Below are positions 42,239 through 52,500 of a stretch of DNA of 64,000 bases, piece after piece; the stretch's first letter is position 1, and every line of letters begins with the position of its first letter. Under the pieces are notes generated by a model. That model was not told where the DNA came from. It was given only the letters and a program-made list of their open reading frames with translations, and made no database searches. The position numbers were made by a program, and so were the translations under genes. The stretch covers positions 1,922,001 through 1,986,000 of the forward strand of contig OY970217.1 in NCBI GenBank assembly GCA_963713965.1. Direction: 5' to 3'. Source of the stretch: CALAGB01 sp963713965. Its GTDB lineage: Bacteria; Chloroflexota; Chloroflexia; Thermomicrobiales; Thermomicrobiaceae.

Positions 42239-42420
42239 CCGCATTCCCCTTCGCTTGAGACATGACAGAGAGCCTGGTCGCTCTGTTCCGGCCGATCCGG
42301 TCCTCGCTGTGGGCCACTGCCGAAATGGTGGACGCACCACCATCCTTGTAAAGTACGGGCAGAGAGCCGGTCAAGCAGTGACACCGGCCGATCCAGAGTG
42401 AGCGTGACAGAGAAGAGGAC

Positions 42421-42849
42421 GTGAAGACCATGCGAGAACCATGGAATGAGGGACCACCCGCGGTGCAGATGCGCATCGCTCGGCCGACCGATCAGCTAGA
42501 TGTCGTGGTGCGCTTTTATCATGAGGGGGTCGGCCTGCCAATCATCGGTTCATTCGGTGGTGAGGGTCATGAGGGCTACACCGGGGTGATGCTGGGCCTG
42601 CCGAACCACGACTACCACCTGGAATTCACCCAGCACGAGCACGGCAGCCCGTGTCCCGCGCCGACCGACGACAACCTGCTGGTCTTCTACGTGCCGGATC
42701 GATCTGCCATCGACGCTATCGCGGTGCGCCTGGCCGGGATGGGTTTCCCAGAAGTGCCACCCGAAAACCCGTATTGGGAGGGGCGCGGCGTCACCGTCGC
42801 GGACCCGGACGGCTGGCGCGTCGTGCTGATGAATACCGTCGGCATCTAA
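42421..42849 (+). CDS. VOC family protein (glyoxalase/dioxygenase-like)
   Basis: A 142-residue protein with the paired beta-alpha-beta-beta-beta modules of the vicinal oxygen chelate fold: 'ARPTDQLDVVVRFYHEGVGL', 'YHLEFTQHEHG', 'LLVFYVPDRSAIDAIAVRL' and GRGVTVADPDGWRVVLMN. Possible metal ligands include the His and Glu of 'YHLEF'; not all four ligands are certain. The start is the GTG at 42421 or the ATG at 42430. It is followed after 12 bases by a GNAT gene, so an operon is likely. No substrate can be inferred. Confidence 0.82.
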   Translation: MKTMREPWNEGPPAVQMRIARPTDQLDVVVRFYHEGVGLPIIGSFGGEGHEGYTGVMLGLPNHDYHLEFTQHEHGSPCPAPTDDNLLVFYVPDRSAIDAIAVRLAGMGFPEVPPENPYWEGRGVTVADPDGWRVVLMNTVGI

Positions 42850-42861
42850 GGGGGCACATCT

Positions 42862-43479
42862 GTGAGCGGAGAGAGCGTGTCGGACAGTCCGAGCCACGGC
42901 AGCGAGCAGTCCATCGTCAACATCGTTGGGCAGAAGGTGGCGTTGGGACCGATGCGGCGTGATCTGATTCCAACCTACTGTCGCTGGCGCAACGATCTCT
43001 CAACGAGTCGAACCCTTGGTCTTTCGTGGCCGAGGACGCTACAGCAGGAGGAGGTTAGTTTCGAGAGCCTGCAATCCGCGAGCGAGCGCATCGACTTCAC
43101 CGTGTATGAGAACTCGTCGCTGCGGCCAATCGGGACGACGTCTCTGCTTGGCGTCGACTACCGGCACAGTCGGGCTGACTTCGGCATCATCATCGGGGAG
43201 GCGAACGCGCGGGGGAAAGGGTATGGAACCGAAGCGACGTCGCTGACGCTGGACTACGCCTTCAACGCCGTGGGGTTAGAGAACGTGATGTTGACGGTTT
43301 ACGAATTCAACGTGGCCGGGATTGCCGCATATCACCGTGCCGGGTTCAAAGACATCGGACGTCGCCGTCGCTGTAGCCGTCTCGGCAGGAGTCTCTGGGA
43401 TCTGATCTACATGGAGTGCGTGGCGGATGAGTTCGAGAGTCCGGTTCTAGCGAAAGCATTCCTAGCGGACGTGCGGTAA
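42862..43479 (+). CDS. GNAT acetyltransferase (RimJ/RimL-like)
   Basis: A 205-residue acetyl-CoA-dependent N-acetyltransferase starting at a GTG. Beta strands 'VALGPMRRDLIPTYCRWRND' and 'DFGIIIGEANARGKGYGTEA' frame the pyrophosphate-binding loop (Q/R-x-x-G-x-G/A as ARGKGYGT). Later blocks 'LTLDYAFNAVGLENVMLTV' and 'NVAGIAAYHRAGFKDIGRRR' are characteristic of the RimJ/RimL group. The substrate may be a ribosomal protein, amino acid or small amine. Downstream of the VOC gene by 12 bases. Confidence 0.87.
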   Translation: MSGESVSDSPSHGSEQSIVNIVGQKVALGPMRRDLIPTYCRWRNDLSTSRTLGLSWPRTLQQEEVSFESLQSASERIDFTVYENSSLRPIGTTSLLGVDYRHSRADFGIIIGEANARGKGYGTEATSLTLDYAFNAVGLENVMLTVYEFNVAGIAAYHRAGFKDIGRRRRCSRLGRSLWDLIYMECVADEFESPVLAKAFLADVR

Positions 43480-43507
43480 TGGCGACAGGCATGCGCGGCT
43501 CTGCCGG

Positions 43508-44200
43508 TCAGTCATGATCATCGCCCCCTCCAGCCAGTGCCGCGATCGCCTCGAAGGTGACGGTCTTCACCACCCGATTCGCTTTGGTCAGCAGATCGGG
43601 CTGACCGGAGCGATCGACCGCCAGGCAGCGCATCCTGGCCGCGACCGCGGAAGCGACTCCGGCCGGGGCGTCCTCGATCACCAGGCACGCCGCCGGGACC
43701 ACGCCCAGACGCTGGGCGCCCAGCAGATAGGGGGCGGGATCGGGCTTGCCGATCGGCACCTCGTCCCCACCGACCGTGACGTCCAACAGCCGGCCAAGCG
43801 CAAAACGCTCCACCACTGCATCCACCTCGCTGTTGCGCCCACCCGAGACGATCGCCAGGCGGTAGCCGTGGACGGCGCAGGCGTGCAGCGCGTCGATGGC
43901 GTCGCGGAAGGGACGCACCTCGGTTGGAAAGCGTTGCGCATACTCCACCGCGTTCGCCTCGATGAGCACTGGAATTGAGAGGTCGGTCCGTCCGACGGCG
44001 GTGAGATAGTCGAGAAAGCCGCTGTAGTCGGTCCGACCGTAGAAATAGCGGGCGAAGACGTCCGGCGTGACCGGCGGCAGTCCGTAGCGCCGCGCCACCA
44101 CATCGGTCGCCACCTGGTGGACTGGCTCGCTGTTGATCAGCACGCCATCCATATCGAAGATGATGGCGGTGAGGTCGTTTGTGGCACGGGGTTCAGCCAT
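43508..44200 (-). CDS. HAD-superfamily phosphatase/phosphoglucomutase-like
   Basis: A 230-residue HAD subfamily IA protein. Motif I is 'IIFDMDGVLINSEPVH', with both catalytic Asp residues and the phosphate-coordinating site. The alpha-helical cap follows, then motif II as the Ser in 'AIVSGGRN', the Lys in 'GKPDPAPYLLGAQ', and motif IV as VIEDAPAGV. This fits sugar-phosphate phosphatases or beta-phosphoglucomutase. The frame is open to 44419, but the ATG at 44200 overlaps the stop of the upstream FAD oxidoreductase as ATGGCTGA (8 bases), so the two are translationally coupled and start there. Confidence 0.87.
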   Translation of the reverse strand: MAEPRATNDLTAIIFDMDGVLINSEPVHQVATDVVARRYGLPPVTPDVFARYFYGRTDYSGFLDYLTAVGRTDLSIPVLIEANAVEYAQRFPTEVRPFRDAIDALHACAVHGYRLAIVSGGRNSEVDAVVERFALGRLLDVTVGGDEVPIGKPDPAPYLLGAQRLGVVPAACLVIEDAPAGVASAVAARMRCLAVDRSGQPDLLTKANRVVKTVTFEAIAALAGGGDDHD

Positions 44201-45509
44201 CGCGCAGCCTCCGAAAGTTGATCCAGCCCTGGAAAGCGACGTGTCGCAACAGCCTGCCTGGGATGCGTCGGTGCATCTCGGGCGGCCGGAAGAGAGCGTA
44301 GCGACGGTCTTCGATGCCGAGGATGCGTTGGGCCAACAAAAAGCCGAAGAAGTGGGTCGGCATGACGCCAGAACCGTTATAGCCGGCGGCGATGTAGAGA
44401 TGCTCGTCGATCTGGCCACTGACCGGCCACCAGTCGCGCGTGCGTGCGGTCAGTCCGTGCCACTCGAACTCGATGGGTACGTCCTCCAGCCAGGGATAAC
44501 GACGCAGCATGGTGTCCATGCCCGCCTTGCGCGAACGGTTGTCGATCTCCCAATCGGGCGCCTCATAAGCACGGTGCCCGAGGACGTGACGAAAGAAGAA
44601 GCGCCGGTCGGGCGTGGAGCGCACGGTGTTGGTGGCGTAGTCGCCTACCTCGAAGCGGAGCGGCCAGCGCTCTAGCCCGCTCGTCTCCCATTCGGTGGGC
44701 GTCAATGGACGGGTCACCATGACTCGGTGATGCATAGTGAGGAGCAGATCCTGGGCGATGCCCAGCTGTTGGGTGTAGGCGTTGGTCGCCAGCGCGACGT
44801 CGTGCGCACGCACGCGACCGCGTGGAGTCGTGAGCGTCAATGGCTCGGAGCGATCGATGGTGACGACCGGTGAGTGCTCGTAAAGTTCCACGCCGGCCCG
44901 ATCCGCAGCCTGAATGAGCCCGGCCACCAGCTTGCCGGGATGGACTGAGTTGGTCGTGGTGACGTCGGCCGCGACGTAAAACCGTGAGCCGATCTCACGA
45001 ACGAGCTTCTCGCCGGTGATGTCAGGATTGGTTCCGCGCGGCGGACGGTGATGCAGGTAGATGGCCGGCTCCGATTCACGTAGATCGAAGTCGATCTCTT
45101 CCTTTTCAGCGAAGCGTTTGAGGAGGTCATAGGCCGCACGAGACGCATCGCTCGGGTCCTGACCACGGAACCGGGGCGCCACCGCGCCAGAGTTGCGCGA
45201 GCTGGATCCGGATCCGAGGCGTTGAGACTCGAGCAGGGCCACACGCAGGGAGGGATCGCCAGTCTTGAGGTAATAGGCGATCGCCAACCCGGTGAAGCCA
45301 CCGCCAACGACAACCACGTCGACCTCGACGTCGTCATGCAAGGGCGCGAAATGGGGCGGGTCCGGTATAGTGGCCATCCAGTAGCTGGTGGATCGTTCCG
45401 GTTCCGCCAGGATCGCAGGGTGATGCAGGTGAAGCCGCTTCATCGCCAGCGGAATCGCCGCGATGGTTGAGCTCACCCCTGCCCAGCGGATCCAGCGTCG
45501 AGACGTCAT
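44193..45509 (-). CDS. FAD-dependent oxidoreductase (DAO/GlpD-like)
   Basis: A 438-residue flavoenzyme of the D-amino-acid-oxidase/glycine-oxidase group. The dinucleotide-binding motif is 'VDVVVVGGGFTGLAIAYYL', followed by 'ESQRLGSGSSSRNSGAVAPR', which matches the FAD-contacting S-R-N-S-G of this family. The C-terminus has 'YIAAGYNGSGVMPTHFFG'. Two starts are possible: the ATG at 45509 (GGGGGAAGA upstream) gives an N-terminal MTSRRWIRWAG with a short hydrophobic run, perhaps an export or anchor signal; the ATG at 45443 would omit it. Coupled to the HAD gene by an 8-base overlap. The substrate is an amine or amino acid (inference). Confidence 0.85.
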   Translation of the reverse strand: MTSRRWIRWAGVSSTIAAIPLAMKRLHLHHPAILAEPERSTSYWMATIPDPPHFAPLHDDVEVDVVVVGGGFTGLAIAYYLKTGDPSLRVALLESQRLGSGSSSRNSGAVAPRFRGQDPSDASRAAYDLLKRFAEKEEIDFDLRESEPAIYLHHRPPRGTNPDITGEKLVREIGSRFYVAADVTTTNSVHPGKLVAGLIQAADRAGVELYEHSPVVTIDRSEPLTLTTPRGRVRAHDVALATNAYTQQLGIAQDLLLTMHHRVMVTRPLTPTEWETSGLERWPLRFEVGDYATNTVRSTPDRRFFFRHVLGHRAYEAPDWEIDNRSRKAGMDTMLRRYPWLEDVPIEFEWHGLTARTRDWWPVSGQIDEHLYIAAGYNGSGVMPTHFFGFLLAQRILGIEDRRYALFRPPEMHRRIPGRLLRHVAFQGWINFRRLRDG

Positions 45510-45623
45510 GCGGATCTTCCCCCAACTATCCCGGGGTCTACTCCGTCCGTGGTCAGACAAGCGCGCCAGGCGCCAAGTATGAACTCTAGTAAGCCAGGGA
45601 TATTCGCGCCACCGGTACTTCGG

Positions 45624-47801
45624 TCAGCGCATCGTCGTCGACCAGGTCGCGTAGACAGGTGTGCTCCACGCGAGCTCCCCATCGGCTTGCGTGAGCCAGA
45701 CCCAATATGGGTTGAGCCCGTCGATGGGCGAATCATCACGCCAGGTGAAGGAGACGTCATGCGGACCGGGCTCATTCGCAAGCCGCCGTACAACCACCTG
45801 CTGTTCGAGATCAGGACCGCGATGCTCGATCGGTCCCGCAGCCAGCTCGGCCAGCGTGCAGCCGAAACGCATCGTGGGCGAGTCGAACTCCAGACGAGTC
45901 GCGCCGTCGCCATCGAGCTCGACGATCACCCCATCCCAATCACCGCAGGTGTGGCTGCGCCATCTCACTCGGCTTGCATCCCAGTCGATTACGCCGTCAT
46001 GCGGGCTGTCGATGGCATGGTTCTCGACCGAGGTGATCTGGCCGTTCCAGACGGTCAGGCCACCGGTCCAATCCAGGTCACGGGTACGATCCCGGTTGCG
46101 GGCACCACGCCAGGCAAAGCGGACGCGCCAGGGCTCTTCCGATTCCGGCTCGGGCATCGACGAGTGGGTGTACAGCGTCTGCTGGCCACGCCGCAGTTCG
46201 ATGCTGTCGATCGGGGCCGTGCCATGGGCGCGGACCGCGATCTCGGGCGTGCCGCTCAGGCTCGGCTCGGAGCCCATGGGGTGACCGTCGACCGTCACAT
46301 CGAGGATGATGCGTGGGCCACTGGTGCCGTAGCAGCGCCGGGCCTTGAGCGTCTCCCAGATGCCCTCATGGGTGAGCTCATGAGCCAGGTAGGCGGTGAG
46401 GCCGCCGCGCACGCCGTGATGCGCCAGCGTGGACGTGCTCCAGCCGGGTCGGCCGCTATGGTCGTCGGAGCCACCGATGAAGGCGACGCGCATGCCCCGC
46501 TCAAGGGCTTCGCGCGCGAACCACTCGAAGCGACCCCACTGCGAGGCGATCTCGATAGCCGGCTCGAGGGACGGATCGTGGTAGGCGAGGCTAGCGCGCC
46601 GGCCGCCGATGTGGGGCGTGATGATGACGTCGTCGCGATCGGCATTGGCGGCGTAAAGCCGGTCGATCGGATAGCAGTCGGTCTCGATGTCGCTCTTGTC
46701 GTCGACCTCGGTATGGCTGGAGCGGCGAATCGGCCCGTCACCAAGGTAGTAGACGTTGTGGTCGCCGCCCGCGGGAGTATTGCCGGACCACTCGTAACCG
46801 TGAAACGTGACGAAGCGACCAGGCTCGTAGAAGCGCTCGGCGTTCTCGCGCAGTTGCTGGTAGACCTCGGCGGTGATCTGGAAGTCGTTGCCGGAGTGGG
46901 CCGTGGCGTCGACCGCGGCGACATCTCGCGCGTAGCTGAAATACTCCGGAATCGACCCGGTGCCGACCGTCTCCTCAGTCTGGCCATGGAGATCGGCCCA
47001 ATAGAGACGGCGCTCAGGGGCCTCTGGATGGCAGCGGATTGCGTTGCTGGTAGCGCTCAGCCCGGTATCATCCGCCACGCTGACGCGCAGCAGACCGGAA
47101 CCTCGGTGACGCAGATTCTCGAATCGGTGCACCCCCGCGTCTTGATCAGTGAACGTGAAGGTGGAGGGAGCGCCATCAGGGACGTCGCCGGAGAAGCGGA
47201 TCGTGCCGCGATAGGCAGGATCTGGGTTGCCCCAGGCATCGAGGGCACGGACCTGCAGCCAGCTCTGCTCGCCGTCGACCACGTCGCTCGGCGCCACCAC
47301 GACCAGCTGCGTTGCGCGGCCGCCGATGATCGGGAAGCCGAGATCGGCCACGTGCTCGTAGAGGCCGGTGCCGAAAGGATCGATCTGCAGCTTGAAGTGG
47401 AAAAAGGTCTGCGGGTACGTCTGCGCGCGCATGCCAGTCCCGCCGGAGAGCGTATCACCGAGGACGATCCTCACGCGGTCTCCCTGTGCCAGTGCCCCGC
47501 TGGTGACGCCGACAGTGATCGTCTTGGTCCAGGGGCGGATGCCGCCGAGCGCATAGCTGGGCGTGAGCATGACCGGGCGCGAGGCGTGTGCCGTGACGTA
47601 GTTTTCGGCTTGCGGGTCGCTAAACTGCGGCGTGGCCCAGTCGGTGACGCTGCGGAAAGCGAGCCGAATGCGGCCGCCATCGTCGATGCCTGAGACCCCG
47701 ACCGTGTACTCGACGGTCCACGTTCCAAGTTGCGCCGATACTACCGGCACGTCCGGCGTGATCGTACCGCTGCCACGCCAGTCAGCTTCGCTCCAGACCA
47801 C
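45624..47801 (-). CDS. DUF3604 (PHP-like metal-dependent hydrolase) protein
   Basis: A 725-residue protein starting at a GTG after GGGGGTAGAC. Residues up to about 270 form beta-rich modules of unknown role. The DUF3604 part begins with 'RRLYWADLHGQTEETVGTGS' (metal-binding D-x-H) and continues with DATAHSGNDFQ, 'VTFHGYEWSGN', DHNVYY, 'IITPHIGGRR', and 'AFIGGSDDHSGRPG'. This spread of His/Asp/Glu residues matches PHP-type multinuclear metal sites. DUF3604 proteins are found with sulfatases and alkane or sugar phosphonate genes, but no such neighbour is here. The C-terminal 200 residues are again beta-rich. A 714-residue frame on the opposite strand is its antisense shadow. Confidence 0.85.
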   Translation of the reverse strand: MVWSEADWRGSGTITPDVPVVSAQLGTWTVEYTVGVSGIDDGGRIRLAFRSVTDWATPQFSDPQAENYVTAHASRPVMLTPSYALGGIRPWTKTITVGVTSGALAQGDRVRIVLGDTLSGGTGMRAQTYPQTFFHFKLQIDPFGTGLYEHVADLGFPIIGGRATQLVVVAPSDVVDGEQSWLQVRALDAWGNPDPAYRGTIRFSGDVPDGAPSTFTFTDQDAGVHRFENLRHRGSGLLRVSVADDTGLSATSNAIRCHPEAPERRLYWADLHGQTEETVGTGSIPEYFSYARDVAAVDATAHSGNDFQITAEVYQQLRENAERFYEPGRFVTFHGYEWSGNTPAGGDHNVYYLGDGPIRRSSHTEVDDKSDIETDCYPIDRLYAANADRDDVIITPHIGGRRASLAYHDPSLEPAIEIASQWGRFEWFAREALERGMRVAFIGGSDDHSGRPGWSTSTLAHHGVRGGLTAYLAHELTHEGIWETLKARRCYGTSGPRIILDVTVDGHPMGSEPSLSGTPEIAVRAHGTAPIDSIELRRGQQTLYTHSSMPEPESEEPWRVRFAWRGARNRDRTRDLDWTGGLTVWNGQITSVENHAIDSPHDGVIDWDASRVRWRSHTCGDWDGVIVELDGDGATRLEFDSPTMRFGCTLAELAAGPIEHRGPDLEQQVVVRRLANEPGPHDVSFTWRDDSPIDGLNPYWVWLTQADGELAWSTPVYATWSTTMR

Positions 47802-47933
47802 GTCTACCCCCAGCCTTTGCTGTATGTGCTGATTGCTTGCTTGCCGGCAGTCTACAGCAGGTGATGGGAGATGTCCTTGGGGAGAAGGCGGAGTGCGGAA
47901 GAAACGTCAGGCGACGATTGTACGTGATGGGAG

Positions 47934-47968
47934 GTCGGGCGCGGCGTTGACTGTCAACCGCGCCCGAC
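47934..47968 (-). terminator. strong hairpin after the FAD oxidase gene
   Basis: GTCGGGCGCGG (47934-47944) pairs with CCGCGCCCGAC (47958-47968). A nested GTTGA/TCAAC pair extends the stem around a CTG loop, with one bulged base. It lies 31 bases past the stop at 48000. No T-run follows on either strand, so it may be a rho-independent-like stop without a U-tract or an mRNA-stabilising hairpin. Confidence 0.5.
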
Positions 47969-47999
47969 AAACGTACGCGCTCGGAAAGGCCAGCGAGCA

Positions 48000-49430
48000 T
48001 TACTCGGCCAGCGAATTGCTCGGCTTGATGTTCTGATTCACACGGAAGAGGTTGTTCGGATCGTAGGTCGCCTTGATCCGCGCCAGCCGGTCGTAGTTGT
48101 CGCGATAGGCTGCCTGAATGCGGTCGCCGCCTTCTTCCATCATCATGTTGACGTAGCCGCCGCCGGCTGAATAGGGATGCAACGCTTCCCACGACTCACG
48201 TGCCCAGGCGATGGCTTCGCCCTGTTCCGCTGGATCAAGGGTGATGCCTGAGATCACCTCTGTCCAGCGAGCGTCGCGATAACTCCACGCGCTGGCGTCG
48301 TTCGGAACGCGGCTCGCCGCGCCGTCGATCGGGTGGAACCCAAGGATTGAAAGTCCCACCGGCTTGCGGTCCACGGCCTCACGATAGAGTGCAATGGCCT
48401 CTTCTCGGAGGTCGTTGACGAAGTCGGCCTTCCAGTAGGTCAGAATTCCTGCCGGGAAGACCGCATCGAACATGCTCTGCAGCATCGGGAAGGGCATCGG
48501 GCCGACCCAGTCGAGCGCGGGCGGTCCAAATTGTGCCCGGATGGGTGCGAAGACGGCTTCCGCTTGCTCCAAGGGACCGCTCCAACACCAGACGATGGCG
48601 CACATCGTCAGGTTGTGGAGCGCCTCCGGAAAGGGAGCCCCGGGTGGCACCGTCATTGCCATCAGCGTCCCATTGAGGTGCTCGGGCGAGCTCGGCTCGA
48701 AGTCGTTGTACCAGCGCAGCACGTCCTCCATCTGATCAATGTGCCAGAGCATCGGTCCGGCGTAGACCGTGCTGACCGGATGAGCGCGGAAGAGGAACGA
48801 GGTCACCACGCCGAAGTTGCCCCCGCCGCCCCGAATGGCCCAGAAGAGATCGGGATGCTGCTCGGCGTTAGCGGTGGCGATGCGGCCATCGGCCAGCACG
48901 AGATCGGCTTCGAGTAGATTGTCGATCGAGAGTCCATATGGACGCGTCAGATGTCCCATCCCGCCGCCGAGCGTCAAGCCGCCGACGCCTGTGGTGGAGG
49001 CGATCCCGAGCGGAACAGCCAGGCCGTAAGCGTGCGTGGCGTGGTCGACGTCGCCCAGCGTGCAGCCGCCCTCGACGCGTGCGGTTCGAGCCGCTGGATC
49101 GACGCGAACCGAGCGCATGCGCGACAGATCGATGACCAGGCCGTCGTCACAGGTGCCGAGGCCGGGGCCGTTGTGTCCTCCGCCGCGAATCGCGAGCAGC
49201 AGGTCATGCTCGCGCGCGAAATTGACCGAGGCGACGACGTCCGCCACATCGGCGCAACGGACTATCAGCGCAGGATGCTTGTCGATCATGCCGTTGTGAA
49301 CTTTACGGGCCGTCTCGTAGTCTGAATCGCTCGGACGAATCAACTGGCCACGCAGTGCATCCTTGAAAGTCTGCAAAGCCGCTTCATCGAATGCCGGGCT
49401 CGTGACGGGCTTTCTGTCCATGGTAACCAT
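48000..49430 (-). CDS. FAD-linked oxidase (berberine-bridge/PCMH-type)
   Basis: A 476-residue flavin oxidase. The PCMH-type FAD domain shows 'HPALIVRCADVADVVASVNF', the histidine for 8-alpha covalent FAD in 'AIRGGGHNGPGLGTCDDG', GVGGLTLGGGMGHL and 'LFWAIRGGGGNFGVVTSF'. The C-terminal BBE segment reads 'YDPNNLFRVNQNIKP'. The position of the second covalent Cys of bicovalent members (G-x-C-x-x-V-G-x-G-G) holds ST instead, so a single covalent link is expected. AAGGAG lies 9 bases before the ATG. It follows the large ATPase-LuxR regulator (49545-52586) on the same strand after 114 bases. A paralogue lies at 58162-59550. Substrates in this family include oligosaccharides, alkaloids and polyketides. 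Confidence 0.88.
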   Translation of the reverse strand: MVTMDRKPVTSPAFDEAALQTFKDALRGQLIRPSDSDYETARKVHNGMIDKHPALIVRCADVADVVASVNFAREHDLLLAIRGGGHNGPGLGTCDDGLVIDLSRMRSVRVDPAARTARVEGGCTLGDVDHATHAYGLAVPLGIASTTGVGGLTLGGGMGHLTRPYGLSIDNLLEADLVLADGRIATANAEQHPDLFWAIRGGGGNFGVVTSFLFRAHPVSTVYAGPMLWHIDQMEDVLRWYNDFEPSSPEHLNGTLMAMTVPPGAPFPEALHNLTMCAIVWCWSGPLEQAEAVFAPIRAQFGPPALDWVGPMPFPMLQSMFDAVFPAGILTYWKADFVNDLREEAIALYREAVDRKPVGLSILGFHPIDGAASRVPNDASAWSYRDARWTEVISGITLDPAEQGEAIAWARESWEALHPYSAGGGYVNMMMEEGGDRIQAAYRDNYDRLARIKATYDPNNLFRVNQNIKPSNSLAE

Positions 49431-49544
49431 GGGCGTCCGCTCCTTTCGGGGCGATAGGCTGTCGTTCGCTGTCCGGAGACTACGTTCACTGTAGATGCGT
49501 ACAATGCCGGGGACATCGTCAGGATTGACGATATTTGGCGTCGA

Positions 49545-52500
49545 CTATGCCGAACCCTTGGAACGAATCTCTGCCGAGGTCTGCTCTGTCAGGCCGACTT
49601 CGACGGCCCAGGTGGCGATCTGGGTACGCGAGGTGAATTGAAGCTTTTCGAGGATGTGGCCGACGTGGGTGGCAGCAGTCCGCTCACTGACGAAGAGCCG
49701 CTCGGCGATATCCCGATTGGGCAGTCCCTCGGCGACGAGGGTGGCGACCTGTCGTTCGCGCGTGGTCAACCCACCGAAGGCCTGCTTGGCGGCACGGCGC
49801 TGAGTCGCCTTGCGTGGCGCGGGCATCAGAGCAGACGTCTCGCGCAAGAACGTGCAGCGCAGGTCGGGGTCGGGGACGCACTCGGCCAGCTCAGCGATCA
49901 CGCTGCGAGCTTCGGAAAAGGCAGCGTCGGCCTCATCGTAGCGGCGCTGTTTACGATAGAGATGACCGAGGGCAACCAGTCCGCGCCAGAGAAAGGGACG
50001 GCGCCCCGTATCTACCGACCCCGCTTTGCTCGCGAGGAGGGCTCGCTCGGCCTCGTCGAAGCGACCCAACTGCGTGAGAGCCTCGCCACGAATTCGGGCG
50101 AGCCGGGGCACCTGCCGCTCGTCGGCGAGGCCGGGTGCGGTCGCGATGAGTTCATCGACGATGCATAGCGATTCCGCCGTCTCGCCGCGCGCCAGCAGAA
50201 CCCCGGCGTGAACCATCCAGCAGTTGCGCTCGCTGAGGCTGGACGTCGCAACTGGTCGCAGCTTGGCCGAGTCGATGAGGGAGAGGGCTTCATCGAGGTT
50301 CTGGTCAAGCAGATACGCGGTAGCGAGCCCGGGAATAGTCGTTAGCTCAAACCAGCGCGTGCCGATATCGCGTGCCTCGACGAGGTTTGGCTCCAGAATC
50401 TGCCTGGCCCTCTCCGTCGCGAGGAGATCGACGTAGAGATGACCGAGCGCGCATGTTGCGGCGACCTTCCATTGCCGGTGGCCAATCTCCTGCGCAATCG
50501 GAATGCTGGCGTTGAGGTATTCGTAGGCGCGACCGTAGTTCCCCAGGCCTCCGACGTATAGGCCAAGAGCCTGGTGAGCGAAGGCCTCACCCGCACGCCA
50601 GTCGATCTCTCGCGCGATTCTGATCGCGAGCTCTCCGAAGTGGATGGTCTCATCGACACTGGTCGAAGCCGCCATTGCCGCGTCGGTCAGGTAGCTACCG
50701 GCCGTGACTGGTCGAGAGAAAGCAGTTTCGGCAAACCCCATGCGATTGTCTGTCTCTCGAAACAGGTCCATCGCGCGCAGGTAATAGCCGGCAGAACGTG
50801 GTGGGTCACCGGCCATTAAATAGCCGGTACCGAGAAGGCAGACGGTGTCGGCGACTCCGCGTTGGTCGCCTTGGTGCTCAAGAATCTCGAGCGCCTCATG
50901 GTGATAGGGAAGCCCCTCGCTAGGCCTCGCTACGTTTGTGTACCAATTGCCAACGCGATTGAGACTTTGGGCCAGTGCTGATGGATCGTCCAACGTCCGT
51001 GCCAGGGAAAGAGCTTGCTGGCAATAGGCGCCGCACTGCTCGTAGTCTCGTGAGGCCCAGAGGAGTCCGAGGGCGATCAGCGCCTGCCATTCCGCGCGTC
51101 GGTCCTGAATCTTCCGAGCAACGGTGAGTACCGCTTCATAATCCGCACGAGCATGCTCGAAGTCGCCCAGCGTGTCGTAGGCCAGACCGCGGGCACGAAG
51201 GAGTTCTGGCGGACTTATACGGGCCATTCGTCGTGCGGCGTCGAGCGCGCGAGAAAACTGGTCGACCGCCGATTTCGGTGCAAAGAGGTCTTGAGCTCGC
51301 TCACCAGCCTGCGCGCCGTAGTCGAGGGCGCGCGGCCATTGGCCCGCCTCATAGGCGTGATAAGCGAACTCCGATAGATGAGACTCCACGTCACTTCCGT
51401 AGAGCTGCTCGAGTGCGTCGAGAATGGCCTGATGCAGCTGGCGCCGTTCACGTCCGAGCAGCGAGGAGTAGATCGCCTCGCGCGTCAATGCATGTCTGAA
51501 GACAAAGCGATCAGGGGCTTCCTCGATCAGCAGCTGGGCCTGAATCAGCTCCTTGACCAGCGACAGCAACGCAGCTTCATCGTGGCCGGTGAGCGTCTCG
51601 AGAAGGGTGAAGTCACACCGTCTACCGGCGACCGACGCGAGTAGGAGAAGGTCGCGAGCGTCAGGCGTGAGCCGCTCAACGCGCCGTTGAACGGCATCTT
51701 GCACGCTTCGGGGAACCTGAAGCTCGTCAAGAACGAGACGACTCAAGTCGCCCATCGAAGCGGATTCGCTGTCGCTGCTCGCAAGCCCTTTGAGGACCTC
51801 CTCGATGAAGAACGGGTTTCCGTCGGTCAGCGTGTGCAACGCGTCACGGAATTCCGGACCCACCGACCTGCGATCCGCGAAGATCGCAGCGAGCATGTTG
51901 CCGACCTCGTCCCGCGTCAGGCGGCTGAGCTTGATTTCGGACGCGAGTCGCTCGCGGTCGATCGATGCCAGGAAGTGCCCGAGCTCGGGACTGACCTCGT
52001 CGTCACGAAAGGTGAGCAGGAGGAGTACTGGCACGTCACGAATGCGACGGGTGAGCTGAAGTAGCACGTCCAGGCTGGTGTCGTCGCTCCAGTGCAGGTC
52101 CTCGATGACTACGAGCACCGGCTGGCGTGTCGTCAGACGGGTGATGAGCGTCGAGAACCCCTGGATAATGAGGCGTCGTTCCTGGGCGGGATCAAGCAAG
52201 GGGCCGGGCGTGAGGTCCGGCAGCCAGCGTCGCAGCTCTGGCAAGACCTTCGCCAGATCCGAGGCGCTCTCGCCCAGCAATTCCCTCATCTCAGCCGGGT
52301 GCATCGGAGCGAGCAAGTTGCGCAGGAACTCGAGCAGCGGTGCATAGGGAAGCACCTGGTCTGGCTCAAAGCAATGCCCCTCAACGACACACCAGCCATG
52401 TTCCCTGGTCGTCGCTCTGGCGTCGGCGATCAGCCGAGATTTGCCGACACCGGCCTCGCCCGCGATGAGCAGGGTCTGTCCGTGGCCGAAAGACACCTGC

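Noticed and set aside
45549..47693. 714-residue open frame on the plus strand
   Set aside because: It lies exactly antisense to the DUF3604 gene, whose translation shows ordered metal-binding motifs. The plus frame has low-complexity Gly/Asp/Arg composition and no family motifs, which is common opposite GC-rich genes.
48531..48917. 128-residue plus-strand frame within the FAD oxidase gene
   Set aside because: It is antisense to the FAD oxidase coding sequence, which carries covalent FAD and BBE motifs.
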